From: a virus
Virus record (IMG/VR): IMGVR_UViG_3300050045_000036
Span: 1 to 49,188 of that record
DNA length: 49,188 bases
Reading direction: 5' to 3' (one strand)
Shown piece by piece: positions 1 through 5,856 of this stretch (positions within the stretch are counted from its first letter, which is position 1; each line of letters begins with the position of its first letter). The translations under genes and the position numbers were made by a program. Under the pieces are notes generated by a model. The model had not been told where the DNA came from. It ran no database searches and saw only the letters and a program-made list of their open reading frames with translations.

Positions 1-50
1 GGAAAGAGTCGTTCAGACTCATGTCGAGGCGCTGCTGAAAGAAGGACGAA

Positions 51-482
51 ATGAAGATCGAAAAACTGATCGAAATACTCGACAAAGAAGAAGCAGAGCG
101 TCAGCGCGGAATGGTCACACCGGTCTCGCTTGAACTGATACGAGAATCGAACTTCGACTTGCGACCGTTTCTTGCTGATGCGTTCAGCAAACGGATGTCG
201 AGGAATCTGGATCGAGAACTGACAAACACGGCAGAGTGGGTCGACGTAACAGACTTGACTCTGTGTGATGAATTCGCAGCATACGAACTAGGGCTTTGGC
301 TGAGCAAGCTGGAAAAACGGCTACGTTCACAAAGCGGACGCGATCGCCTTTCCAAGTCATTGCCTGGCGTAGAGAAGGCAGAAAAAGGGAGCGGAGCAAA
401 CCGATCAAGAAAGCACAACACCCACATAACACAATTCCCACACACATTGGATGCAGACCTCAATCCCATCCGACCTTCTTAG
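51..482 (+). CDS. Hypothetical protein, 143 aa
   Basis: Not recognised. The start is supported by a GAAGGA ribosome binding site four bases before the ATG. The first hundred residues are charged and mostly helical, with many Glu, Arg and Leu; the tail after about residue 105 is basic and low in hydrophobics (Lys, Arg, His, Thr), probably disordered. There is no signal peptide, membrane segment or cysteine cluster. It is the last gene before a roughly 690 bp gene-free stretch, so it probably ends the transcription unit entering from the left edge. Function unknown. Confidence 0.6.
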   Translation: MKIEKLIEILDKEEAERQRGMVTPVSLELIRESNFDLRPFLADAFSKRMSRNLDRELTNTAEWVDVTDLTLCDEFAAYELGLWLSKLEKRLRSQSGRDRLSKSLPGVEKAEKGSGANRSRKHNTHITQFPHTLDADLNPIRPS

Positions 483-555
483 CCGCCTCGACAAGCGAGC
501 CCCTGCCGGCCGCCATTCTCTATTCTGAGAATATACAATATCGTATATCCTATAT

Positions 556-575
556 GCGCAACTAAGTGGTTGCGC
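556..575. repeat. Perfect 7-bp inverted repeat (hairpin)
   Basis: GCGCAAC at 556-562 and GTTGCGC at 569-575 flank a 6-base loop. It directly follows an AT-rich stretch. There is no T-tract, so it is not a typical terminator; it could be a protein site or an origin element. Confidence 0.6.
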
Positions 576-780
576 TGAGCGCGCGCACTGCCTGCTCAGT
601 TTGTGACAGCGCAATGCTTGGGTGGCCGACAACGCTTGGGTGTCCGACCCGCCCGCAGCTCTGAATCTTGGGACCGACCTTTAGCAGAAGTGCTGCCTTT
701 GGGACACGGTTTTTCCATTGACTCACAGCATGCCGACAGTGCAGTCCATCGCACCAGGCGAGTCCTATCGTTATGGCAGC

Positions 781-889
781 CCTAATAGGACCGCGCTTCC
801 CCAGCAAGTGCTCTGCTTTGTGCAGTGTAGCCGTGCTGCCCACCCACCTAATAGGCACCCCTGCCTAGTATGTGACAGCCTCTATTAGG
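781..889. repeat. CCTAATAGG repeats, two direct and one inverted
   Basis: CCTAATAGG occurs at 781-789 and 847-855, and an inverted copy with one mismatch (CTATTAGG) lies at 882-889. The spacing is uneven (66 and about 35 bp). They are the only copies I noticed in the window, which suggests a local binding site array. Confidence 0.5.
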
Positions 890-1133
890 TAACCCCTGTG
901 TACTCAGTGGTATACAGCCACAGCACTGTATGTGGTTGCCATGTAAGCAAGTGCGTTGTTATCATAGACATAGCACCAGGGGAGGGGTAGTGTCCTGTAA
1001 GTTGTTGAAAATAAAAGGGGGATATGCGGTCTCATTTTTGATTTTGAACAAGCCTAGGGTGCGCTCCACGCACACATACACCCGGCAGCGAAATGGGCTC
1101 CGATGGAGAACTTGTCCTCCTGACCTCCTGTGC

Positions 1134-1163
1134 TTGCCAAAGACTCTCATTCCGTGCTAGAAT
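1134..1163 (+). promoter_or_regulatory. Sigma70-type promoter, extended -10
   Basis: TTGCCA (1134-1139), 18 bp, TAGAAT (1158-1163) with TGC directly before the -10. An ATG begins six bases after the -10, at 1170, the same geometry as the two leaderless promoters at 1246-1273 and 46609-46636. Confidence 0.5.
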
Positions 1164-1169
1164 CTTCAC

Positions 1170-1283
1170 ATGTCCTGTGACACCGATACAGAATGCGTGT
1201 CCGCTCCACGAGAAGTAACCAGAAGCGCGAGTTACTTTGGTGATCTTGTCAGCCCTCCCCCAAGTGCTAAGATTAGATCATGA
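1170..1283 (+). CDS. Possible leaderless mini-gene, 37 aa
   Basis: The ATG lies exactly six bases after a TAGAAT -10 box, so the mRNA would start at the start codon. The reading frame runs through the next promoter and stops at a TGA that overlaps the ATG of the following gene (ATGA). No Shine-Dalgarno sequence and no recognisable domain; it has two cysteines near the start. It could be a real short peptide or only a by-product of the promoter arrangement. Confidence 0.25.
   Translation: MSCDTDTECVSAPREVTRSASYFGDLVSPPPSAKIRS
1214..1273 (+). promoter_or_regulatory. GTTAC-operator promoter, copy A (leaderless)
   Basis: Dyad GTAAC (1215-1219), 11 bp, GTTAC (1231-1235), then TTTGGTGATC, a -35 box TTGTCA (1246-1251), exactly 16 bp ending in TGC, and a -10 box TAAGAT (1268-1273). 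The ATG of the next gene follows six bases later, so the transcript should start on that A. Three more copies share this geometry: 24818-24861 (minus), 46464-46523 (minus) and 46579-46636 (plus). Confidence 0.75.
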
Positions 1284-1675
1284 AAAACAAAATACAACTC
1301 GGCGCTTTCACGATCCTGATGCTTCTCGTAAGCGCTGTTGCTCACTGCCAAGATATGCACTGCGAACGCAAGCAGGCAGGGCACACGACTTGCTTCTTCA
1401 CAGACGGCAGCGTGATCGACACTTTTAGCAGCCCCGGACACTACGCGCAGTATCACTTTTCTGCTGCTGAATGGCAGTGCGCTAGTCAGCCGACGAAAGC
1501 GAAGCGCGTTGCTTGCCAGCAGAAGCAAGCTGACGCCGCTGCTTACACTGCGGCGCATACTTGCAGTCTGATCAACGACCCGCTGAGTCCGGCTTGCGAC
1601 AAGCAGCGCGCTGCTGAGCAAGAACGCACACAGTCTGCGATAGACGGCATTTTACACGCGCGAGATGCGAAGTAG
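1280..1675 (+). CDS. Small exported Cys-rich protein, 131 aa
   Basis: The N-terminus is a clear Sec signal peptide: Met-Lys-Asn-Lys, about 16 hydrophobic residues, cleavage probably near Ala-His-Cys-Gln (residues 21-24). The mature part has several cysteines (pairs are likely to form disulfides in the periplasm) and a Gln/Ala-rich helical C-terminus. It is expressed from its own host-like promoter with an operator, and has no ribosome binding site because the mRNA is predicted leaderless. Such separately promoted secreted genes in phages are often accessory (moron) genes that change the host envelope or block other phages; that role is inference. A second exported small protein at 24485-24790 uses the same promoter type. 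Confidence 0.7.
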   Translation: MKNKIQLGAFTILMLLVSAVAHCQDMHCERKQAGHTTCFFTDGSVIDTFSSPGHYAQYHFSAAEWQCASQPTKAKRVACQQKQADAAAYTAAHTCSLINDPLSPACDKQRAAEQERTQSAIDGILHARDAK

Positions 1676-1679
1676 TACG

Positions 1680-1708
1680 TTGACATCTTACGAGGGCTCT
1701 GATACTCT
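1680..1708 (+). promoter_or_regulatory. Consensus-like sigma70 promoter
   Basis: TTGACA (1680-1685), a 17-bp spacer and TACTCT (1703-1708). It begins just after the stop codon of the exported protein and would drive the alanine-rich small gene at 1798. Confidence 0.7.
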
Positions 1709-1797
1709 GACATAGATCAATGGCGCTCCACTGGATGCAGCGCCTAACTGGAAGCAGGACCTGATGTACAAGAGACCACAGGAGGCTCACATGCGTT

Positions 1798-2013
1798 ATG
1801 GATACTAAGGCAATCGCAAAGGCAACCACAGCAGTCAACCGCTCACAGAAGAAGCTGGCGAAAGTCACGGCTGCCAAAGACGTTACGATCGCAAAAGCTG
1901 TCGAGAAAGCCGAATCGCGCTTCACCGCCCGCTTGACCGCTGCTACCGCTGCGGTTGCTGCCGCGCAGGCTTCGTTGACCGCTCTGGTCAGCCCCGCGCC
2001 GGCTGCTGAGTAA
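1798..2013 (+). CDS. Ala/Lys-rich helical protein, 71 aa
   Basis: A small protein made almost only of Ala, Lys, Thr, Val and Glu, predicted as a long amphipathic helix or coiled coil. A strong AGGAGG site lies upstream, but it is best placed for an ATG at 1791 that would encode only five residues (MRYGY) and stop inside this gene, so translation here may be coupled to that leader peptide. It is followed by a rho-independent terminator and so forms its own small unit behind the promoter at 1680. Function unknown; a DNA-binding or coat-associated basic helix is possible. Confidence 0.55.
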   Translation: MDTKAIAKATTAVNRSQKKLAKVTAAKDVTIAKAVEKAESRFTARLTAATAAVAAAQASLTALVSPAPAAE

Positions 2014-2050
2014 TTCTCACCTGGATCCGCACGACAATTCTGCCGAATAG

Positions 2051-2081
2051 CGCCGCCCTAACCGGGGCGGCGTTCCTCTTT
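2051..2081 (+). terminator. Rho-independent terminator
   Basis: Perfect 8-bp GC-only stem CGCCGCCC / GGGCGGCG (2051-2058, 2065-2072) with a 6-base loop, followed by a T-rich stretch. It closes the 1798 gene. Confidence 0.8.
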
Positions 2082-2087
2082 GTACCC

Positions 2088-2113
2088 GTCACAGGCTTTC
2101 GGTTATCTTGAGC
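2088..2113 (+). promoter_or_regulatory. GTCACA late-type promoter
   Basis: GTCACA (2088-2093), 10 bp, TATCTT (2104-2109), then GAGC. It directly follows a terminator and precedes the block with the terminase genes, which is what a promoter at the start of the structural region should look like. Confidence 0.65.
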
Positions 2114-2141
2114 GCACATCTGCGCATCACGGGGGATTTCC

Positions 2142-2396
2142 ATGTTCGTTCCATCTGTTGAGTTGATTGAAGGCGCAGCCGCAGGCTTCGTCGTTGGGGT
2201 ATTTTGCCCCGCAGTCTGCCGCAAGATCAAAGCAGGCTTCGTGAAGCTGTTCACCAAGGGCGAATCGGCACGCGAAGCGCGTGTGAAAGCGCTTGAAGCG
2301 AAGATCGTGAAAGACGGACAGACTGCCATTGCGGAAGCAGAAGCAGAAGCGAAGAAGGCAGTCGTAGCCGCTGAGGCGGAAATCAAGAAAGCGTAA
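2142..2396 (+). CDS. Small protein with one membrane segment and coiled coil, 84 aa
   Basis: Residues about 5-25 form a hydrophobic stretch with Gly and Ala (one possible membrane helix), followed by a long charged helix rich in Lys, Glu and Ala, typical of a coiled coil. The ribosome binding site is GGGGGA before the ATG. The stop codon overlaps the start codon of the terminase small subunit (TAATG), so the two are translationally coupled. The family is unknown to me; the position immediately before terS suggests a packaging-related or unrelated early accessory role. Confidence 0.6.
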   Translation: MFVPSVELIEGAAAGFVVGVFCPAVCRKIKAGFVKLFTKGESAREARVKALEAKIVKDGQTAIAEAEAEAKKAVVAAEAEIKKA

Positions 2397-2944
2397 TGGC
2401 TGGTCGCAGACCAAAACCGACGGCGTTAAAGAAGCTGCAAGGGAATCCAGGCGGAAGACCGCTGAATGATTCCGAACCGAACGCGCCAGTTGGTATGCCT
2501 GAGATGCCAAAAGCATTGCGTCCGGCAGCGCGTCGTGAGTGGAAGAGCATCACTCAAGACTTAGCTGCCGTTGGCTTGATTTCACGCGTTGACGGAAAAG
2601 CACTGATGGCGTACTGCGATGCTTACGCAGATTGGGAGCAAGCGCAGCGTAAGTGTGTTGCTGACGGCATTTGGTACACGAAGCCAATCTTTGGCCCAGA
2701 AGGAATCGTCATTGGTTCAGAGCCGAAAGAAGCGCCGTGGTTTAACACGAAGTGCAAAGCACTGAAAACGATGCGGTCTTTCTTGATTGAGTTCGGACTG
2801 ACTCCGGCATCACGTGCCAAGTTGCATGTGGAAAAGCCGAAGCCTGCTGATGAGTTTCCGACTCGTGAAGCTGCGATGGCTGATGAGCCGAAGCAGACTG
2901 ACACCCTGCTCGATTCGATCGACGAGACAAAGCTCGTCATGTAA
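2396..2944 (+). CDS. terS: Terminase small subunit (P27 family)
   Basis: Small subunit of the DNA packaging motor, which recognises the phage DNA and hands it to the large subunit. The N-terminus has the typical P27-family start: Gly-Arg-Arg-Pro-Lys-Pro, then a Leu-x-Gly-Asn-Pro-Gly motif and a Pro-rich linker, then a helical domain with Arg-Arg-Glu-Trp and Gly-Lys-Ala-Leu-x-x-Tyr-Cys-x-x-Tyr (residues about 45-80). Length (182 aa) is normal. The start overlaps the stop of the gene before it. The large subunit gene is not adjacent as usual but lies about 650 bp downstream, separated by a structured non-coding stretch and two tRNA genes. Confidence 0.9.
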   Translation: MAGRRPKPTALKKLQGNPGGRPLNDSEPNAPVGMPEMPKALRPAARREWKSITQDLAAVGLISRVDGKALMAYCDAYADWEQAQRKCVADGIWYTKPIFGPEGIVIGSEPKEAPWFNTKCKALKTMRSFLIEFGLTPASRAKLHVEKPKPADEFPTREAAMADEPKQTDTLLDSIDETKLVM

Positions 2945-3310
2945 TACTTGCCGCTGGATCACTGCTTGAAAGCCAGCGAAGTCGGTTGCGGATGGAGGCT
3001 TTCTAGTACCAGCTGCCCCAGGCGCACAGAGAAACAGCAACGCTCTGTGGTCGCGCGGGGCTTTAAGATTTCCGCCGATTATGATTCAGGAGACTCTGGC
3101 TCTCACGAGTTAAGGAGTCCCGATCGTTCCGCCCAGTGCGGGGAGAACGGTACTGGATCACTTCAGCGGGAGGAGCAGCGCTCATACGAACGCAAAGCGA
3201 AGATGCCGTCGTAGCTGAAGCGCCGAGCGGAGACGCTGCTCCGGTTTATTTCTTACGACGTATAACACGAGCCGCGCCGGCTACCGATCACAAGGTTGCT
3301 GCGCGGTGAA
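2945..3310 (+). other. Structured non-coding stretch, candidate RNA
   Basis: About 365 bp between terS and the tRNAs with no convincing reading frame. It contains a series of inverted repeats: GACTC/GAGTC around 3093-3118; CGTT-CCGC...GCGG...AACG around 3125-3150; CTTCAGC (3161-3167) against GCTGAAG (3214-3220); and a perfect 9-bp closing stem GGAGCAGCG (3172-3180) with CGCTGCTCC (3234-3242), enclosing TACGA/TCGTA arms. This density of pairing suggests a folded RNA, possibly co-transcribed and processed with the tRNAs. No known RNA family is recognised. Confidence 0.4.
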
Positions 3311-3386
3311 GCCGGTATAGCTCAGTGGTTAGAGCTACGGTTTTGTAAACCGTGGGTCGGTGGTTCGAATCCATCTGCCGGCTCCA
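3311..3386 (+). tRNA. tRNA-Thr (anticodon TGT)
   Basis: Complete cloverleaf of 76 nt. Acceptor arms GCCGGTA and TGCCGGC pair over 7 bp, the anticodon loop TTTGTAA sits on a 5-bp ACGGT/ACCGT stem, the T arm has GGTTCGAATCC, and the CCA end is encoded. The anticodon TGT reads ACA and, by wobble, other Thr codons. Confidence 0.95.
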
Positions 3387-3397
3387 AATTTCAATGT

Positions 3398-3473
3398 GGG
3401 TTGTTAGCTCAGTTGGGAGAGCGCCTGACTTGCACTCAGGAGGTCAGAGGTTCGAACCCTCTACGATCCACCA
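3398..3473 (+). tRNA. tRNA-Ala (anticodon TGC)
   Basis: Complete 76-nt cloverleaf. Acceptor arms GGGTTGT and ACGATCC pair with two G-T wobbles, the anticodon loop CTTGCAC sits on a CCTGA/TCAGG stem, the T arm contains GGTTCGAACCC, and CCA is encoded. It lies 11 bp after tRNA-Thr, so both are probably one transcript. Confidence 0.95.
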
Positions 3474-3550
3474 AAGTTTGCCAGTGCGATGGTAGGACCT
3501 GAAAGGAAAAATCAGGAAAATACCCCAAGGATCAAAAGCAACATCAAACA

Positions 3551-3597
3551 CCTCTGCGACGTGGTGAGAACGTCAGTTCGGCGATTCTGTAAAGAGG
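3551..3597 (+). promoter_or_regulatory. Leader structure masking the terL ribosome binding site
   Basis: CCTCT (3551-3555) is complementary to the terL Shine-Dalgarno AGAGG (3593-3597). Between them lies a perfect GACGT/ACGTC hairpin (3558-3562 with 3570-3574). Folding would hide the ribosome binding site, which starts four bases before the ATG at 3602. Another hairpin, CCTGA/TCAGG, lies near 3498-3516. Confidence 0.45.
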
Positions 3598-3601
3598 CTC
3601 T

Positions 3602-5476
3602 ATGACTGACGTTTTAGTAGCACCCCCATCGGTACCGCAAATAGACGCTTACAATGTGGCAGTAACATACGCCAAAGATGTTCTGGAAGGGCGTATCGCC
3701 GCGGGCAAGCTGCTTAAACTGGCAGCGAAGCGCTTCATCTCCGACTTAAAGACAGGCATCCTCCGCGGCATCACCTTCGACAAGAAAGCTGCTCAGCATG
3801 TCGTTGACTTCTTCGGCATCTTGCGCCACAGCAAGGGCGAATGGGGCAAGGGCAAAGGTCAGCCGTTCATTCTGTCGGCATGGCAGGTGTTCATTCTCGC
3901 CAACATTTTTGGCTTCAAGAAGAATGGCAAGCGCAGATTTAACGAAGCGCACATCGAGATCGCCAGAAAAAATGGGAAGACTACCTTCATGGCGGGCATT
4001 GGTCTGTACATGCTCGTAAGCGATGATGAGCCTGGCGCCGAAGTCTACTCGATCGCCACAACGCGCGATCAGGCGAAGATTGTGTTCGATGAAGCGTGCC
4101 GCATGCGTACAAAGAGTCCGTACCTCGCCAGCACAGTAGACACCTTCCGTAACAACATGAACGTGCTCAGCACTGCCAGCAAGTTCGAGCCACAGAGCGC
4201 TGAAGCGGGAACCAAAGATGGCTTGAACGTCCATTGCTTCATTGCTGACGAACTGCACGCGCATCCGGTCCGCTTGCTCTACGATCAATATAAAGAAGCA
4301 ACGGCATCCCGTGAACAGCCCCTGGCTCTGGCGATCACCACCGCAGGCTACGATACAGGCGGCATCTGCTATGCTCAGCGCAAGATCGGCGAAAACATCC
4401 TAGCCGGCACAGTTGACGCGCAGTCGTTCGACCACTTCTTTGTCTTCATCGCCTGCATTGACCAGCCTGACCAAGAAGGAAAAGGTGGCGATGACCCGTT
4501 CGATGAGCTGGTCTGGGCAAAAGCCAATCCGAATATTGGCATCAGCGTCAAGTGGGAATACTTGAGGCAGGCGGCTGCGAAAGCTAAGCTGGATCCCACA
4601 GCGCGGAATAGTTTTCTCTGCAAGCACTTGAACGTCTGGACTAGCCAGCAGATTCTCTGGATGCCGCCCGAGAAGTGGGCAGCATGTAACTCAGCTGGAC
4701 CTCTGCCGAAGCCATCAGCGCTCCGACTCGCAGCGCTTGAGGCGCTCAAGGGCAGACTGTGCATCGGCGGGCTTGACTTGTCATCCAAGATTGACTTGTG
4801 CGCTTTCGCGCTGCTCTTCCCTCCGGTGAAGGACAAAGTGGAACTCGTGCCGCGCAAGCAGACACAGCAAGAAATCTGGAACCGTGTGCCGCAGCAGTTT
4901 GATGAGGTCATTATCTCCAAGGGGGATCCGAAGTGGTCCGTGCTTGTGTGGTTCTGGGTTCCTGAGGGCTGCATTCAAGAGCGCGTGAAGAAAGACCGCG
5001 TGCGCTACGATGTGTGGCAGAAAGAAGGATACTTGGGCACTTGCCCTGGCGATGTCATTGACCATGAGTACATCTACAAGGAAATCAAGGCGCTGCGTGA
5101 GCGCTTCAGCTTCACTGACATTGCATTCGATTCTTGGAACGCGCAGTGGATCGCCAAGAAAATGGAGGGTGACGGATTCAAGCCCGAAGAAGCGCACATG
5201 GGTTACCACACGCTGTCAGAGCCGATGAAAGAACTGATGGGCTTAGTTCTCCAGAAGAAGCTGGAGCACTTCGGCGATCCGATACTTTCTTGGAACATGA
5301 GCAACGTCGAAGCTACGACGGATCCGATGGGCAACATCAAGCCAGACAAAGCCAAGTCGAAAGAGAAGATCGACGGCAGCGTGGCGCTCATCATGGCTAT
5401 CAGCCGCGTGATTCAGAATCCGAAAGTGGCAACAGTGAGCGGCTGGGACTACTCTAAGGGGATCCTGTTTATCTAA
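3602..5476 (+). CDS. terL: Terminase large subunit (Terminase_1 family)
   Basis: ATPase and nuclease of the packaging motor. The ATPase half has the Walker A variant Ala-Arg-Lys-Asn-Gly-Lys-Thr-Thr (residues 121-128) and Walker B Cys-Phe-Ile-Ala-Asp-Glu (212-217, catalytic Glu 217). The RNase H-like nuclease half begins near Gly-Gly-Leu-Asp-Leu-Ser (Asp 392), continues with Phe-Asp-Ser-Trp-Asn near 510, and ends with a Lys-Ile-Asp-Gly-Ser-Val-Ala motif near 595. Length (624 aa) is within the family range and the pairing with a P27 small subunit is typical. An SD of AGAGG precedes the ATG and may be masked by a leader hairpin. Confidence 0.95.
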   Translation: MTDVLVAPPSVPQIDAYNVAVTYAKDVLEGRIAAGKLLKLAAKRFISDLKTGILRGITFDKKAAQHVVDFFGILRHSKGEWGKGKGQPFILSAWQVFILANIFGFKKNGKRRFNEAHIEIARKNGKTTFMAGIGLYMLVSDDEPGAEVYSIATTRDQAKIVFDEACRMRTKSPYLASTVDTFRNNMNVLSTASKFEPQSAEAGTKDGLNVHCFIADELHAHPVRLLYDQYKEATASREQPLALAITTAGYDTGGICYAQRKIGENILAGTVDAQSFDHFFVFIACIDQPDQEGKGGDDPFDELVWAKANPNIGISVKWEYLRQAAAKAKLDPTARNSFLCKHLNVWTSQQILWMPPEKWAACNSAGPLPKPSALRLAALEALKGRLCIGGLDLSSKIDLCAFALLFPPVKDKVELVPRKQTQQEIWNRVPQQFDEVIISKGDPKWSVLVWFWVPEGCIQERVKKDRVRYDVWQKEGYLGTCPGDVIDHEYIYKEIKALRERFSFTDIAFDSWNAQWIAKKMEGDGFKPEEAHMGYHTLSEPMKELMGLVLQKKLEHFGDPILSWNMSNVEATTDPMGNIKPDKAKSKEKIDGSVALIMAISRVIQNPKVATVSGWDYSKGILFI

Positions 5477-5479
5477 CCC

Positions 5480-5505
5480 GTCACACCTTCTGATACATAG
5501 AGAGG
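5480..5505 (+). promoter_or_regulatory. GTCACA late-type promoter
   Basis: GTCACA (5480-5485), 10 bp, CATAGA (5496-5501), GAGGGA, which also serves as ribosome binding site for the gene at 5514. It starts three bases after the terL stop. Confidence 0.55.
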
Positions 5506-5513
5506 GATTAGGT

Positions 5514-5828
5514 ATGAGCACACCGATTCAGCCAGACCAGATCAATGTGGCGAAACAGGAAGCGCAAGCCGATGCTGAGGGCTGGCTTCACCGCTCACTC
5601 GTAGCATTCGACATCTGCTGCAATGTCATCTTTTTCCGCGGGCGCCAGGGTGAGACTATTAGTTCGCACTGCTACCGCGCAGCGCTCGAGGGTCACCTGT
5701 GGGGGAAGATTCTCAACGGTGCTCTTGACCTGATCCAGACCAACCACGGCGCAGATGCCGCGGCTGGTGATCTTGCCCGCGCCAAGTCTATCGTTGCGAC
5801 GTTAGAGCAAACCCTGGCAAGGTCGTAA
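5514..5828 (+). CDS. Small conserved phage protein, 104 aa
   Basis: The central part, with Phe-Phe-Arg-Gly-Arg-Gln-Gly-Glu-Thr-Ile-Ser-Ser-His (residues about 43-55), matches a short protein I know from many phages, which has a hydrophobic stretch followed by an E-T-I-S-S motif; its function is not established. The C-terminus is a helical tail. It sits between terminase and portal, flanked on both sides by GTCACA-type elements, so it can be expressed on its own. The start at 5514 has a GAGGGA site. Confidence 0.65.
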   Translation: MSTPIQPDQINVAKQEAQADAEGWLHRSLVAFDICCNVIFFRGRQGETISSHCYRAALEGHLWGKILNGALDLIQTNHGADAAAGDLARAKSIVATLEQTLARS

Positions 5829-5849
5829 CACCTTTAGGATATAGAGAGG
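5825..5849 (+). promoter_or_regulatory. GTCACA-like promoter (GTAACA variant)
   Basis: GTAACA (5825-5830), 9 bp, TATAGA (5840-5845), GAGGG, overlapping the stop codon of the preceding gene and giving the ribosome binding site of the portal gene. One base of the first box differs from the consensus. Confidence 0.5.
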
Positions 5850-5856
5850 GACCACA

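Larger units (their letters stand above)
483..1133. other. Gene-free region with hairpins and short repeats
   Basis: About 650 bp without a convincing gene. It contains an AT-rich block (about 528-555), a perfect 7-bp hairpin at 556-575 (GCGCAAC, 6-base loop, GTTGCGC), directly followed by TGAGC/GCTCA arms at 576-598, and three copies of a 9-bp element around CCTAATAGG. It lies upstream of the terminase genes, where packaging sites or genome ends are often found, but nothing here proves cos, pac or origin function. Confidence 0.5.

Noticed and set aside
1-54. End of an upstream gene at the left edge
   Set aside because: Three short frames are open here and nothing decides between them, so no partial gene is called.
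2948-3214. An 88-codon frame between terS and the tRNAs
   Set aside because: No ribosome binding site, unusual composition, and it ignores the dense inverted repeats; more likely non-coding.
2945-3473. A tmRNA or a third tRNA in the structured region
   Set aside because: Only two T-arm (GGTTCGAA) sequences occur and both belong to complete tRNAs; no tag-peptide frame or tmRNA acceptor half was found.
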